The notes under the pieces: generated by a model
The model's input: the letters and a program-made list of their open reading frames with translations, nothing else
Told to the model about the DNA's origin: nothing
Databases searched by the model: none
Position numbers and translations under genes: made by a program
In this document: piece after piece, positions 9,037 through 17,451 of the stretch
Numbering within the stretch: position 1 is the first letter of the stretch
Layout of the letters: every line of letters starts with the position of its first letter
NCBI GenBank assembly: GCA_964404745.1
Contig: CAYOLG010000009.1
Coordinates: 71,365-135,364, forward strand
Origin: Pelagisphaera sp964404745
GTDB taxonomy: Bacteria > Verrucomicrobiota > Verrucomicrobiia > Opitutales > Opitutaceae
DNA: 64,000 nucleotides
Direction of reading: 5' to 3'

Positions 9037-9768
9037 GAGGTTATGGAGAATCCGAATGGCATCAATTGCCATAAGTTCGGACCATTTCGCTCTAGTCTTG
9101 ACGAGGATCTCGGCAAGGATTCCTCGAATCGTTTGCTCACCAGCAAAGAACTGAGAGACCTTAGACGGGGATTTGAGAATGCTCGCGAGGCTTTGGGTTG
9201 GGAGCATGATATAATGATTGGCTGTCATTGGGAATTCGATCTGCGAAGCGCTATCGACTTGGCAGAAGCCGTAGCGTCCATCAAGCCGCTTTGGCTGGAG
9301 GATCCTCTGCCGGTGGCCTATTCGGAAAGCTGGAAACGGCTAGCGGAAATGTCTCCCGTTCCCATTTGCACGGGAGAGAACTGGATGCGTCGCGCAGAGG
9401 CTCTACCGTTCGTTACCAATGCTGCCATAGACATCTTGCATCCAGACCTACGAAATTCGGGCGGTTTCTTGGAAAGCAAACGCATGGCGGATCTGGCCGA
9501 TCTGTATTTCCTTCCCATGGCCAACCACAACACGGGCAGCATCGTCAATGGAATGGCTAGCGTCCAATGGGCGTCCTCGTTACGAGACTACTTGGCGTGC
9601 GAAACCGTTTGGTTTCAAGGCGATTGGACGGACGATGTCATTGTTCATGAAGCCCCCCTCTGCCGGGGTGGGTATGTCGAGCTTTCGGATAAACCGGGGC
9701 TGGGAATAGAACTGGATCCCGATGTCGTTAAAGCCCATTTGGTGGAAGGCGAGCGTTGGTGGGGCTAA
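9037..9768 (+). CDS. Enolase-superfamily (mandelate racemase-type) sugar-acid dehydratase, 5'-truncated
   Basis: 243 codons of the C-terminal barrel. Visible features are a metal-ligand segment in CHWEFD, the second ligand in WLEDPLP, the third in CTGEN, and a late NHNTGS histidine motif that fits the catalytic base or acid of sugar-acid dehydratases. The N-terminal capping domain and first barrel strands, about 150-170 residues, are missing at the gap. The expected reaction is dehydration of an aldonic or aldaric acid to a 2-keto-3-deoxy acid. It is followed after 22 bp by the Nramp-like carrier on the same strand. Confidence 0.85.
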   Translation, partial: EVMENPNGINCHKFGPFRSSLDEDLGKDSSNRLLTSKELRDLRRGFENAREALGWEHDIMIGCHWEFDLRSAIDLAEAVASIKPLWLEDPLPVAYSESWKRLAEMSPVPICTGENWMRRAEALPFVTNAAIDILHPDLRNSGGFLESKRMADLADLYFLPMANHNTGSIVNGMASVQWASSLRDYLACETVWFQGDWTDDVIVHEAPLCRGGYVELSDKPGLGIELDPDVVKAHLVEGERWWG

Positions 9769-9790
9769 TTAATTGGGAGGAAAACTATTG

Positions 9791-11095
9791 ATGAGCCCTG
9801 ATACGAACGTTCATTCCCCTGCGCCCAAAACGTTTCTCCAATACCTGAAGTCCTTCGGCCCGGGCATTATCGTGGTTTTGACCTGGCTGGGAGCGGGCGA
9901 TATTGTCGAAGTCGGGGTTGCCGGAGGGAATTTTGGATACGCCTTAATGTGGGTGGTGGCTTTGGCTGTATTGATGCGCTTTCTATTCGTGTCGCTGATC
10001 GCCAAGTACCAGTTGTGCAATCAACGGGGCGAGGGTGTTCTCGATGGATTGGCTCGCTTGCATACGGCCTTTCCGCTGCTGCTCTTCGTTGCTGCCATTG
10101 TCATGGGCCATATCTATGGAGCCTACATGACAGTTGGGATAGGAGAGGCTTGCGCCAATCTGATGGGTTTCGGATCCGTTTTCTCATGGGCGTTGCTCTT
10201 CAATGGTATTGCCGTGGCCATCCTCTTCAGACCGATCTTCGGGCGTATCGAATGGATCTTCAAGGCTCTCCTCATATTGCTCTCGGTCTCTTTTCTCGGC
10301 ACGGCCATTTGGGTGGGCCCCAATCCGGAAGGCGTTTTGCAAGGGACTTTGGCATTCAAACTGCCGGAGCGATCAGGGCCTTACGATTCGCTGTTGATCG
10401 CCATTGGCATGATCGGCGCGGTTGGAGGTTCTTTGATGAATCTAGTGTATCCGTATTTTCTGGATAAGAAGGGCTGGAATCGTCCAAGCCACCGGCGGGT
10501 GCAGACTTACGATTTTCTTCTCGGAGTCGTGGTCATGATCGTTCTCAATCTTTCGATTTGGACCCTGGGGGCGGAACTACTGTATCCAAGAGGACTGACA
10601 ATTAAGGAGCTCGACGATCTGCCTCGGCTATTGAGCGAAGTGTTGGGTAATGGCGGGCGGACGCTTTTCTATCTAGGGATCTTCGCAGCCATCTATTCAT
10701 CGCTAATCGGGCACGCCCTAGGACTGGGCTATCTGGGAAGCCACGCCTTCCTTCGTTGGAGCAAAGGCGTCGATGCGGATATCGGCGACTACCAAAATCA
10801 CTGGTGGTACCGGACAATTGCAGTTTGGTGCTTGGTTTCGCCGTTAGTTTGGACGGCTCCAGGAATGCCGGGGTTTGTTTACCTCACTTTGCTTTCCAAC
10901 AGTGCGCAAGTGGTCATTGTGCCCTTACTAGCAGGCGGCCTTTGGTGGATAACGGCGAGCAAAGAATACATAGGCGAGGAATACCGCAATCGCTGGTGGG
11001 AAAACCTAGTGATGGCTCTGCTCTTCTCTTTGGCTCTGTGGGGGGCTTACGGAGCTATTAAGTCTGTGCTCAATGCCCTATTTGCTGGCGGATAG
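9791..11095 (+). CDS. Nramp-related membrane transporter with atypical metal-site motifs
   Basis: About 434 residues with around eleven hydrophobic helices and the Nramp fold signature FGPGIIV in the first helix. The ATG at 9791 is preferred over the TTG at 9773 because GGGAGGA (9775-9781) sits at good ribosome-binding spacing. In classical Nramp proteins the first helix has DPGN; here the equivalent is GAGD (about residues 34-37). The TM6 MPH becomes MNL. The canonical Mn2+/Fe2+ site is therefore altered, and the substrate may not be a divalent transition metal. It lies 22 bp after the sugar-acid dehydratase, so an organic-acid-linked role is possible but unproven. Confidence 0.8.
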   Translation: MSPDTNVHSPAPKTFLQYLKSFGPGIIVVLTWLGAGDIVEVGVAGGNFGYALMWVVALAVLMRFLFVSLIAKYQLCNQRGEGVLDGLARLHTAFPLLLFVAAIVMGHIYGAYMTVGIGEACANLMGFGSVFSWALLFNGIAVAILFRPIFGRIEWIFKALLILLSVSFLGTAIWVGPNPEGVLQGTLAFKLPERSGPYDSLLIAIGMIGAVGGSLMNLVYPYFLDKKGWNRPSHRRVQTYDFLLGVVVMIVLNLSIWTLGAELLYPRGLTIKELDDLPRLLSEVLGNGGRTLFYLGIFAAIYSSLIGHALGLGYLGSHAFLRWSKGVDADIGDYQNHWWYRTIAVWCLVSPLVWTAPGMPGFVYLTLLSNSAQVVIVPLLAGGLWWITASKEYIGEEYRNRWWENLVMALLFSLALWGAYGAIKSVLNALFAGG

Positions 11096-11367
11096 TTTCG
11101 AGGTATCAACTGGTTAAATTGAAGCAGCGAGCAATCCGCTGGCTTCGCCGCTCGTTAAGTAAACAGCAACGGTGTACCTTAGCTAGTCACTGGCGCGGAT
11201 TAAGCCCATTTTTTCCCGTCAGCGATTTGCGGACGAATGGAAACCAATGCAAACATGATAAAGGGAATGGGAGTGAGAAACTTCCTCGGGAGTCCGACGA
11301 CGATCCGGGATATCAGACCAAAACCGCCGACTCGATCGAGAAGGCGATTAGCTAGAAATTAAACAAT

Positions 11368-11394
11368 GGGGGGAGAGGCGCGAGCCTCTTCCCC
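11368..11394. terminator. Candidate terminator hairpin
   Basis: GGGG-A-GAGGC pairs with GCCTC-T-CCCC around a GCGA loop, with one bulged T, and is followed by TTT on the plus strand. It lies between the convergent Nramp-like and sulfatase genes. The U-tract is short, so activity as an intrinsic terminator is uncertain. Confidence 0.45.
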
Positions 11395-11486
11395 TTTAAG
11401 TTAGCTTTTGGCAGTGAGCCGCTATTGGCTGTAGCAAGCTTTTCAGGGATACCAGCAACAACGGAATACGGTAGAGATTCGGTTAC

Positions 11487-11500
11487 GTAGCGCCGCGCTA
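11487..11500. repeat. Short GTAG-headed palindrome, family I
   Basis: GTAG followed by a perfect 13-base hairpin, TAGCGC-C-GCGCTA (11488-11500). It resembles the left arm of the larger element at 45932-45999. Confidence 0.4.
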
Positions 11501-11560
11501 TTAAAGGCATCCTTATTGCTCAATAGTTCCAAGCGGGTGAGCGATGTTAGATTCACCCTT

Positions 11561-12892
11561 TTACTGGTCTCTTAGTTTCGCTCCGTAGAGCTTGGCTTTG
11601 GCGCGGAGGGCTTTGTCGAGATCTTGAGCGATATCGGGATGCCGATCGATGACGTCGTACATCTCCGACGGGTCTCGGTCGACGTGATAGAGCTCGGCCG
11701 CATCGACGTTCGTCCGTAATCGATATTTCCACGGTCCTCGGCGAACCGCTTCGAAGAAGTCGCTTTGGGAATAGAAGTATTCGTTTCTCGGTGACGCCGC
11801 CTCTCCTTTCAGAAAGGGAAGGATGTCGTATCCATCGATTTTCTGACGTATATTGGCTCCAGCCGCTGCCGCAAAGGTGGGAAGCAAATCTATGGTGGAA
11901 GCCATTTCCGAAGATATCCTTCCTTTGGGAATGACGCCGGGCCAGCGAAAGATTCCTGGAACGCGAAGCCCACCCTCGTAGGTAGTCCCTTTGGCCCCTC
12001 GCAGGAGCCCGGCATTTCCGGTGTGCCAACGCTCGTTCCCTGCTTGCAGCATGCGATCGGGGAGGTCGTGCCAAGGACCATTGTCGCTGGTAAAGACGAC
12101 TAAGGTGTCTTTATCAAGTCCGAGGGAGTCGAGTTCGTCCAGTATGCGTCCGGCGCTCCAATCGATGGTTTCGATGACATCCCCATAGTGGCCTCCTGCC
12201 GACCGTCCGGACCGCTCATGCATGGTCATGACAGGCAAATGGGGCATGGAGTAGGCCAGGTAGAGAAAGAAGGGCTTTCGTTCGTTGGCACTTTCTTGAA
12301 TAAAGCTGACGGCGGCTTCCGTGTAGCGAACGGTCAGATAGTGCTGATCGTGGCCGACTTCCTCGATCTCGGTAGTATCCCTGTAGAGATACATGGGCAG
12401 GTCGGTTTGCACCCATGGCTTTATCATATCGTTGGAGTAGGGGAGTCCAAAAAAGTGGTCGAATCCGCGTCCGGTAGGCATGACGTCATCGCTCTGGTGC
12501 CCCAAGTGCCATTTTCCCACCGCCATGGTTCGATATCCGGCCGGTTTCAGTATTTGTGGAATCAATACTTGATTTTTGGGCAGGTGGGTTTCCGAGCCTG
12601 GACCAGTATTGCGCGGCATGCCAGCATGGATCGGGTAGCGCCCTGTGAGCAAGGCTGCTCGGGATGGGCTGCATACCGGAGCTCCGCAGTAGAAGGAGGT
12701 TAGCCGAACTCCCTCCGCTGCCATGCGGTCCAGATGTGGGGTGCGGGTGGTAGGGTGTCCATAGCTGCTTAAGTCGCCGTAGCCCATATCGTCAGCAAAA
12801 AGCACGACGAAATTGGGTTTATCGGTGGAGAGGACGGTAAGGCAGGTGAGGGTTGTGCTCAAGAAGAGGCAGAGGAGGGTGTGCTTTTTCAT
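11561..12892 (-). CDS. Sulfatase, secreted
   Basis: A 443-residue formylglycine sulfatase. Residues 1-22 form a Sec signal peptide. The calcium-binding FADDMGYGD sits at 32-40 and the activation motif C-S-P-S-R starts at C74. VGKWHLGH and a TSDNGPWHD metal motif are also present. Short members of about 440 residues like this lack long C-terminal additions. It is convergent with the Nramp-like gene and divergent from the aldehyde dehydrogenase across about 170 bp. The substrate is unknown. It is closest in layout to the arylsulfatase A-like proteins and similar to the sulfatase at 884-2353. Confidence 0.93.
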   Translation of the reverse strand: MKKHTLLCLFLSTTLTCLTVLSTDKPNFVVLFADDMGYGDLSSYGHPTTRTPHLDRMAAEGVRLTSFYCGAPVCSPSRAALLTGRYPIHAGMPRNTGPGSETHLPKNQVLIPQILKPAGYRTMAVGKWHLGHQSDDVMPTGRGFDHFFGLPYSNDMIKPWVQTDLPMYLYRDTTEIEEVGHDQHYLTVRYTEAAVSFIQESANERKPFFLYLAYSMPHLPVMTMHERSGRSAGGHYGDVIETIDWSAGRILDELDSLGLDKDTLVVFTSDNGPWHDLPDRMLQAGNERWHTGNAGLLRGAKGTTYEGGLRVPGIFRWPGVIPKGRISSEMASTIDLLPTFAAAAGANIRQKIDGYDILPFLKGEAASPRNEYFYSQSDFFEAVRRGPWKYRLRTNVDAAELYHVDRDPSEMYDVIDRHPDIAQDLDKALRAKAKLYGAKLRDQ

Positions 12893-13061
12893 AATTGAAT
12901 AGTCGCTTTCGATTTTCCACTAGAAAGCTCTCGTCGGAAATGGCCAAGGAAATTTAGCGATTCCGCCAGTTGTGAGCGCGATGGGAAACAATTAGGGTTG
13001 TCGCGATCGGCTAAGCGTTCTTTCGTGGAATCGGACTGGATAGTTGTCCTGTAAAGTGACG

Positions 13062-14462
13062 ATGAAGACGCTTGATGTAATCTCCCCGATGGATGGCCAA
13101 ACCATTGGCTCCATAGAAATTTCCGATGCCGTCGCGGTTGGCGCAGCGGTGGGCCGAGCCCAAGCCGCTTTTGAATCCTGGAGGGCGACTCCGGTCAAGG
13201 AGCGGGTGCAGCCTTTGTTTCGATTCAAGCAACTTGCGGAAGCGAATATCGGAGAGCTTTCCGAGCTTGTCAGCGCCGAGAGCGGCAAGACGGTAGGCGA
13301 GGCGAAAGCGGGAATCGAAAAAGGTTTGGAGGTCGTCGAATTCGCTACCTCGCTTCCCTTCGTGGGACAGGGAGGCAAGCTGGAAGTCAGCCGTGGTGTC
13401 GATTGCTACACGCGGTCCTATCCGCTTGGGGTGGTCGCGGGAATCTCTCCGTTTAACTTTCCCGCGATGGTACCTTTGTGGATGTATCCAATCGCTATCG
13501 CGACGGGAAATACCTTCCTGCTAAAGCCTTCCGAACAGGTTCCTCTAACTTCCGCACGGATGGGGGAATTGTTGTTGGAAGCCGGGTTGCCGGAAAACGT
13601 ATTTCAGGTCGTTCAAGGTGACAAGACTACGGTAGAACACATCGTCGATCACTCCGGAATCGAGGCGGTGGGATTTGTCGGTTCCACCAAGATCGCCCGC
13701 ATCGTCTATGAACGGGGAATCGCGGCGGGCAAGCGCATGCTGTGTTTGGGAGGAGCGAAGAACCATTTGGTGGTTGTGCCCGATGCGGATGTGGAAGTCA
13801 CCGCCAAGAATGTGGTAGCCTCGGCCACGGGTTGCGCGGGCCAGCGCTGTATGGCGGCCAGCGTACTGATCACTGTGGGTGATTGCTCCGAGGTTCTGGC
13901 CGCGATTGAGGCGGAAATGCGGAAAATCGTAGCGGGGCAAAACATGGGAGCTATTATCAATGCGGCAGCCAAGGAGCATATCGAATCTTATATTGATAGA
14001 GCTGAGGCGGCCGGCGCGACGATTCGAGTTGATGGGCGAGGCGTTCAGGTGGGAGGAAAGTATGACGGATTCTATGTGGGACCGACGTTGATCGAAGGTG
14101 TAGACGCTGGCAGCGAATGCGCCTGCGACGAGATTTTCGGGCCCGTGCTCACGGTTTTGAACGTGGACACGCTCGATGAAGCTTTGGCGATCGAAAATGA
14201 GAATCCCTATGGCAACGCAGCGTCGATTTACACAACGAATGGAGCAACGGCTCGGTATTTCGAGGATCGAGCCAGTTCCGGAATGATTGGGGTCAATATA
14301 GGCGTGCCGGTACCGCGAGAGCCCTTCTCTTTCGGGGGATGGAACGAATCGAAATTCGGAATGGGCGATATTACCGGGACGGATGGCGCGCGCTTTTGGA
14401 CGAAGCAGAAGAAGATCACCCAAAAATGGACCGTTAGCGGGCAACAAAACTGGATGAGCTGA
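13062..14462 (+). CDS. mmsA: Methylmalonate-semialdehyde-type aldehyde dehydrogenase
   Basis: A 466-residue NAD-dependent aldehyde dehydrogenase. The ATG at 13062 is preferred over a TTG at 13044 because residues from MKTLDV align with the family start. The LGGAKNH segment (about 235-241) and catalytic cysteine in GQRCMA (C263) are the hallmark of the CoA-acylating methylmalonate-/malonate-semialdehyde dehydrogenases MmsA/IolA, in which the usual general-base glutamate is replaced. It would convert malonate semialdehyde to acetyl-CoA or methylmalonate semialdehyde to propionyl-CoA. It heads the catabolic run that extends to 19684, separated from the next gene by a REP element. Confidence 0.88.
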   Translation: MKTLDVISPMDGQTIGSIEISDAVAVGAAVGRAQAAFESWRATPVKERVQPLFRFKQLAEANIGELSELVSAESGKTVGEAKAGIEKGLEVVEFATSLPFVGQGGKLEVSRGVDCYTRSYPLGVVAGISPFNFPAMVPLWMYPIAIATGNTFLLKPSEQVPLTSARMGELLLEAGLPENVFQVVQGDKTTVEHIVDHSGIEAVGFVGSTKIARIVYERGIAAGKRMLCLGGAKNHLVVVPDADVEVTAKNVVASATGCAGQRCMAASVLITVGDCSEVLAAIEAEMRKIVAGQNMGAIINAAAKEHIESYIDRAEAAGATIRVDGRGVQVGGKYDGFYVGPTLIEGVDAGSECACDEIFGPVLTVLNVDTLDEALAIENENPYGNAASIYTTNGATARYFEDRASSGMIGVNIGVPVPREPFSFGGWNESKFGMGDITGTDGARFWTKQKKITQKWTVSGQQNWMS

Positions 14463-14510
14463 AGGATGCAGGTATTCGTCAATAAAGGACATTTTGAATA
14501 CGAAGTTAAG

Positions 14511-14577
14511 GTAGCGGCCGATCTCGGAGCGGTTATTACAGAATAAGTTTAGTGGTCGCTCGGAGATCGACCGCTAC
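14511..14577. repeat. REP-like inverted pair, family A
   Basis: The left arm starts GTAGCGGCCGATCTCGGAGCGG (14511-14532). After a 21-base spacer, an inverted arm ends ACCGCTAC (to 14577), so the unit reads GTAG...CTAC. It lies in the 144-bp space between the aldehyde dehydrogenase and alcohol dehydrogenase genes. The same family recurs at 18637-18703. Confidence 0.8.
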
Positions 14578-14606
14578 CTTGAAAAAATTTGAGACCAACA
14601 AACTAA

Positions 14607-15656
14607 ATGAAAGCGGCAGTTTACAAAGGTAAGGAGCGAATCGACGTTGAAGATGTCGATGACCCCGAGCTGGATGAGGGCGAGGTGTTGGTGGAGATCG
14701 ATGCTTGCGCGGTTTGCGGAACGGATCTCAGAACTTTTCGGCATGGCGATAAGAAGATCGAGCCGCCGCGGATCTTGGGACACGAGTTTTGCGGGCGAGT
14801 GGTCGATTCACGGGCGGAAGCCAATGTGTCCATTGGCGATCGGGTGGTCATGTACATCGTTCTCCTCTGCGGCGAGTGTCGCTATTGCCAGATGGGGCGG
14901 CAGAATCTTTGTCTGAATCGCACGACAATGTCGTATCACCACGATGGCGCTTTCGCTCCCTTGATGAAGGTACCGGCTAAAGGCGTAGCTAACGGCCATT
15001 TGTTTAAGGTGGAATCGGATATGCCCTCTGATCAAATGGGTTTGGCGGAACCTCTGGGCTGCGTGATCAACGCCCATGGAAAACTGAAGATCGGCTTGTA
15101 CGACACGGTTGCCGTCATTGGAGCTGGCCCGATTGGCGTGATGCACGCAGTTGTATCCAGATTGCAAGGCGTCCAGAAAGTTTGGATGCTCGATACAATG
15201 GCCAGTAGGTTGGAAATGGCGGAACGCTTCGATATCGACGGTACTGTGCAGGTTAAGTCGGACGGATCGCATTTGCAGCGGATGAGCGAACTGACGGATG
15301 GTTTGGGACCGAGTGTGGTGATTGTTGCCTGCAGCAATGCCCACGCCCAGGCGGATGCTCTGGAAATTGTCGGCAAAGGCGGGCGAGTAGAATTCTTCGG
15401 AGGGCTTCCTAAATCCGCGCCAACGGCGGTATTAAACACGAACCACCTTCATTATAAGGAGATAGTCATTACGGGTTCGTATTCTGAGAAGATGAGCGAT
15501 TTTCAGGCCTCTCAAGCCTTGATCCAGAGCGGTCGTTTTCCTGCCGACAAGATTATTACCCACCACTTGCCGCTGGAGCGAATCAACGAAGCGTTTCCCC
15601 TGATGGAGTCAGGCGAGGCTTTGAAAGTTTGTATCCAGCCTAGAGCCACTGCTTAG
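14607..15656 (+). CDS. Zinc-dependent medium-chain alcohol/sugar dehydrogenase
   Basis: A 349-residue MDR enzyme of the sorbitol/threonine dehydrogenase type. The catalytic zinc ligands are C37 (in CAVCGTD) and H59-E60 (GHEFCG). The structural zinc cysteines are C88, C91, C94 and C102, and the nucleotide fold has a GAGPIG loop in the second half. The full catalytic set is intact. It would oxidise a polyol or sugar hydroxyl with NAD(P). It is followed 2 bp later by the aldolase gene, the start of a tightly packed operon. Confidence 0.9.
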   Translation: MKAAVYKGKERIDVEDVDDPELDEGEVLVEIDACAVCGTDLRTFRHGDKKIEPPRILGHEFCGRVVDSRAEANVSIGDRVVMYIVLLCGECRYCQMGRQNLCLNRTTMSYHHDGAFAPLMKVPAKGVANGHLFKVESDMPSDQMGLAEPLGCVINAHGKLKIGLYDTVAVIGAGPIGVMHAVVSRLQGVQKVWMLDTMASRLEMAERFDIDGTVQVKSDGSHLQRMSELTDGLGPSVVIVACSNAHAQADALEIVGKGGRVEFFGGLPKSAPTAVLNTNHLHYKEIVITGSYSEKMSDFQASQALIQSGRFPADKIITHHLPLERINEAFPLMESGEALKVCIQPRATA

Positions 15657-15658
15657 CG

Positions 15659-16624
15659 ATGCTGTTGTCTTCAGAAAGCACTCGAGCTCTATACCGGTTT
15701 GCGGTGGAAAACCGATTCGCGGTTTTGGCGGTCAATGCGGATAGTCCCGCCGCAGTCGTCGATTGCCTGATTGCTGCCAAGGAATGCGATGCCCCGATTA
15801 TTATCGAAACAAGCTTATGGCAATTGGAAGGGCATAGCTTCGGGGTCGGAGATCCGTACCTCGGCATTGTTAGGTACTTGGCGGAGCTTAGGATTCTTGC
15901 GAATGCCGATCGGTTCAGAGATGTGCCAGTCGTCTACCATACGGACCACATCAAAGGCCTCGAAACGCTGAGAATTCTAAAGCACGCCATGGCATCCGGA
16001 GCGTCGAGCATTTCCTTGGATTCGTCTGAGCTGAGCCGCGAGGAAAACATTGCCCATATGTCCGAGCTTTGCCGATACGCGAGCGATCGAAAATTGAGCG
16101 CGGCTTTGGAAATGGAGGCGGGAGTAGATGATGGAGTGACGCCTCTAGAAGAAACGAAAACGCTGTTTGGCGAGGTTGAGAGAAGGCATCCTGGAAATCT
16201 TTCGTTATGGGCTCCGGGTGTTGGCACCAAGCACGGCCTCTCCAGCGATACGTTAGCATTTAGCCCAACCTCGGTAAGCGAGCATCAGTTGCTTGCCTCG
16301 GAGATTGCTGGACGCCCAATAGGAATCGCCTTGCACGGATCATCGGGTTTATCGAACGAGCAACTGGAGGCGGCCGTGGAAGCGGGCGTATCCAAAGTGA
16401 ATTGGTCCTCGGAATCCCTGCTTATTCGGTCATCGGCTGCTAAGACCTATTTTGAGGAAAACTCCGAGCGATTGGAGAAATCTCATGCGGGTTTTAAAAG
16501 CGCTGCTATGGACAATGGATTGCAGCAGTACATTTCCGAACGTTACACGCCAAGGGTAGCTGAAAGGATAGGTATCTTGAAAGGAAAGGGGAGAGGGATA
16601 GAATTCCTGGATACGTTGTCATGA
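15659..16624 (+). CDS. Class II (zinc) ketose-bisphosphate-type aldolase
   Basis: A 321-residue member of the fructose-bisphosphate/tagatose-bisphosphate class II aldolase family. The three zinc-ligand regions are recognisable: HTDH (H94-H97), GVGTKHG, and LHGSSG followed by GVSKVNWSSES in place of the usual KVN-T. It would cleave a phosphorylated keto sugar into dihydroxyacetone phosphate and an aldehyde. In context it could play the IolJ role in inositol breakdown or act on a related sugar. The stop overlaps the next start by 4 bp. Confidence 0.85.
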   Translation: MLLSSESTRALYRFAVENRFAVLAVNADSPAAVVDCLIAAKECDAPIIIETSLWQLEGHSFGVGDPYLGIVRYLAELRILANADRFRDVPVVYHTDHIKGLETLRILKHAMASGASSISLDSSELSREENIAHMSELCRYASDRKLSAALEMEAGVDDGVTPLEETKTLFGEVERRHPGNLSLWAPGVGTKHGLSSDTLAFSPTSVSEHQLLASEIAGRPIGIALHGSSGLSNEQLEAAVEAGVSKVNWSSESLLIRSSAAKTYFEENSERLEKSHAGFKSAAMDNGLQQYISERYTPRVAERIGILKGKGRGIEFLDTLS

Positions 16625-17451
16625 GTTTGCCGGAACGGATAGTGGTGACGGGAGCTGCGGGCCGAGTGGGAAAAGCATTACGGCCCTATTTGCGGGAACG
16701 TTTTGAGGAGGTGATGCTAACGGACCTTTTGGAGATCGACGATTGCCAGGATGGGGAGTCTTTTGAGCAGGGGGACATCGTTGATTACGCTTTCGTCAGC
16801 AAGCTTGTGGCCAGAAGCGGTGGGATCGTGCATCTGGCGGGGCTAGTAGCCTCGCACTATACCTTTGCAGAGAATATCGGTCCCAATTATCAGGGGACGC
16901 ATAACATTTTTCGAGCAGCCACAGAAAAGGGTATCGAGAATGTGGTCTACGCAAGTAGCCACCATGCCGTGGGGTTTATCAAGCGGGGCGAGAAAATCGA
17001 CCATACGACGGCTCATCGGCCAGATACCGAGTATGGCTTGAGCAAAGCCTTTGGCGAGTCAGCCGCCGCCTATTTCGCGGATAAGTTCGGTCTGAACATT
17101 CTGTCTATTAGAATAGGATACGTTGGTCCCGATGTGCCTAACGAGCGTCGGTTGCATACTTGGGTGAGCGCTCGCGATTTGACCCAATTAATTGAGATCG
17201 GCTTGCGAACGAAAGGAATGGGGCATCAGATTGTTTACGGTGTCTCGGATTGCGACGAACCGTTTTTCGACAACAGCAATGCGGAGCGTCTTGGGTATCG
17301 ACCTTCAGATCATTCCCGCGACGCGGTAGCCAGCCCATCGGTGCTTGAGTGCAAGCCGGATTTGAACAGCATCGAAGAAGGTGTGGTGGGTGGCGGCTTT
17401 GCCGCTATAGATTTTTCCGGAGATAAGGACCGAATACTGAAATCGACATGA
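16621..17451 (+). CDS. NAD-dependent epimerase/dehydratase, uronate-dehydrogenase-like
   Basis: A 276-residue extended SDR. The Rossmann glycine motif is TGAAGRVG (10-17), the serine segment YASSHHAVGF lies at 110-119, and the catalytic pair is Y138-xxx-K142 (YGLSK). The ASSHHAVGF segment, the RIGYVG stretch and the late HTWVS/VYGVS segments resemble bacterial uronate dehydrogenase, which oxidises galacturonate or glucuronate to the aldarolactone. It is coupled by 4-bp ATGA overlaps to both the aldolase before it and the Gfo/Idh gene after it. Confidence 0.82.
   Translation: MSLPERIVVTGAAGRVGKALRPYLRERFEEVMLTDLLEIDDCQDGESFEQGDIVDYAFVSKLVARSGGIVHLAGLVASHYTFAENIGPNYQGTHNIFRAATEKGIENVVYASSHHAVGFIKRGEKIDHTTAHRPDTEYGLSKAFGESAAAYFADKFGLNILSIRIGYVGPDVPNERRLHTWVSARDLTQLIEIGLRTKGMGHQIVYGVSDCDEPFFDNSNAERLGYRPSDHSRDAVASPSVLECKPDLNSIEEGVVGGGFAAIDFSGDKDRILKST

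Larger units (their letters stand above)
11096..11560. other. Intergenic region, no convincing gene
   Basis: 465 bp between the Nramp-like gene and the convergent sulfatase. Short open frames on both strands (for example 11119-11355) have no recognisable domain or ribosome-binding site. It contains a strong GC hairpin at 11368-11394 and a short GTAG-headed palindrome at 11487-11500. Confidence 0.6.

Noticed and set aside
11119..11355. 78-codon plus-strand open frame, and an opposite frame in the same place
   Set aside because: Neither has a plausible start signal or family match; both strands look equally non-coding.
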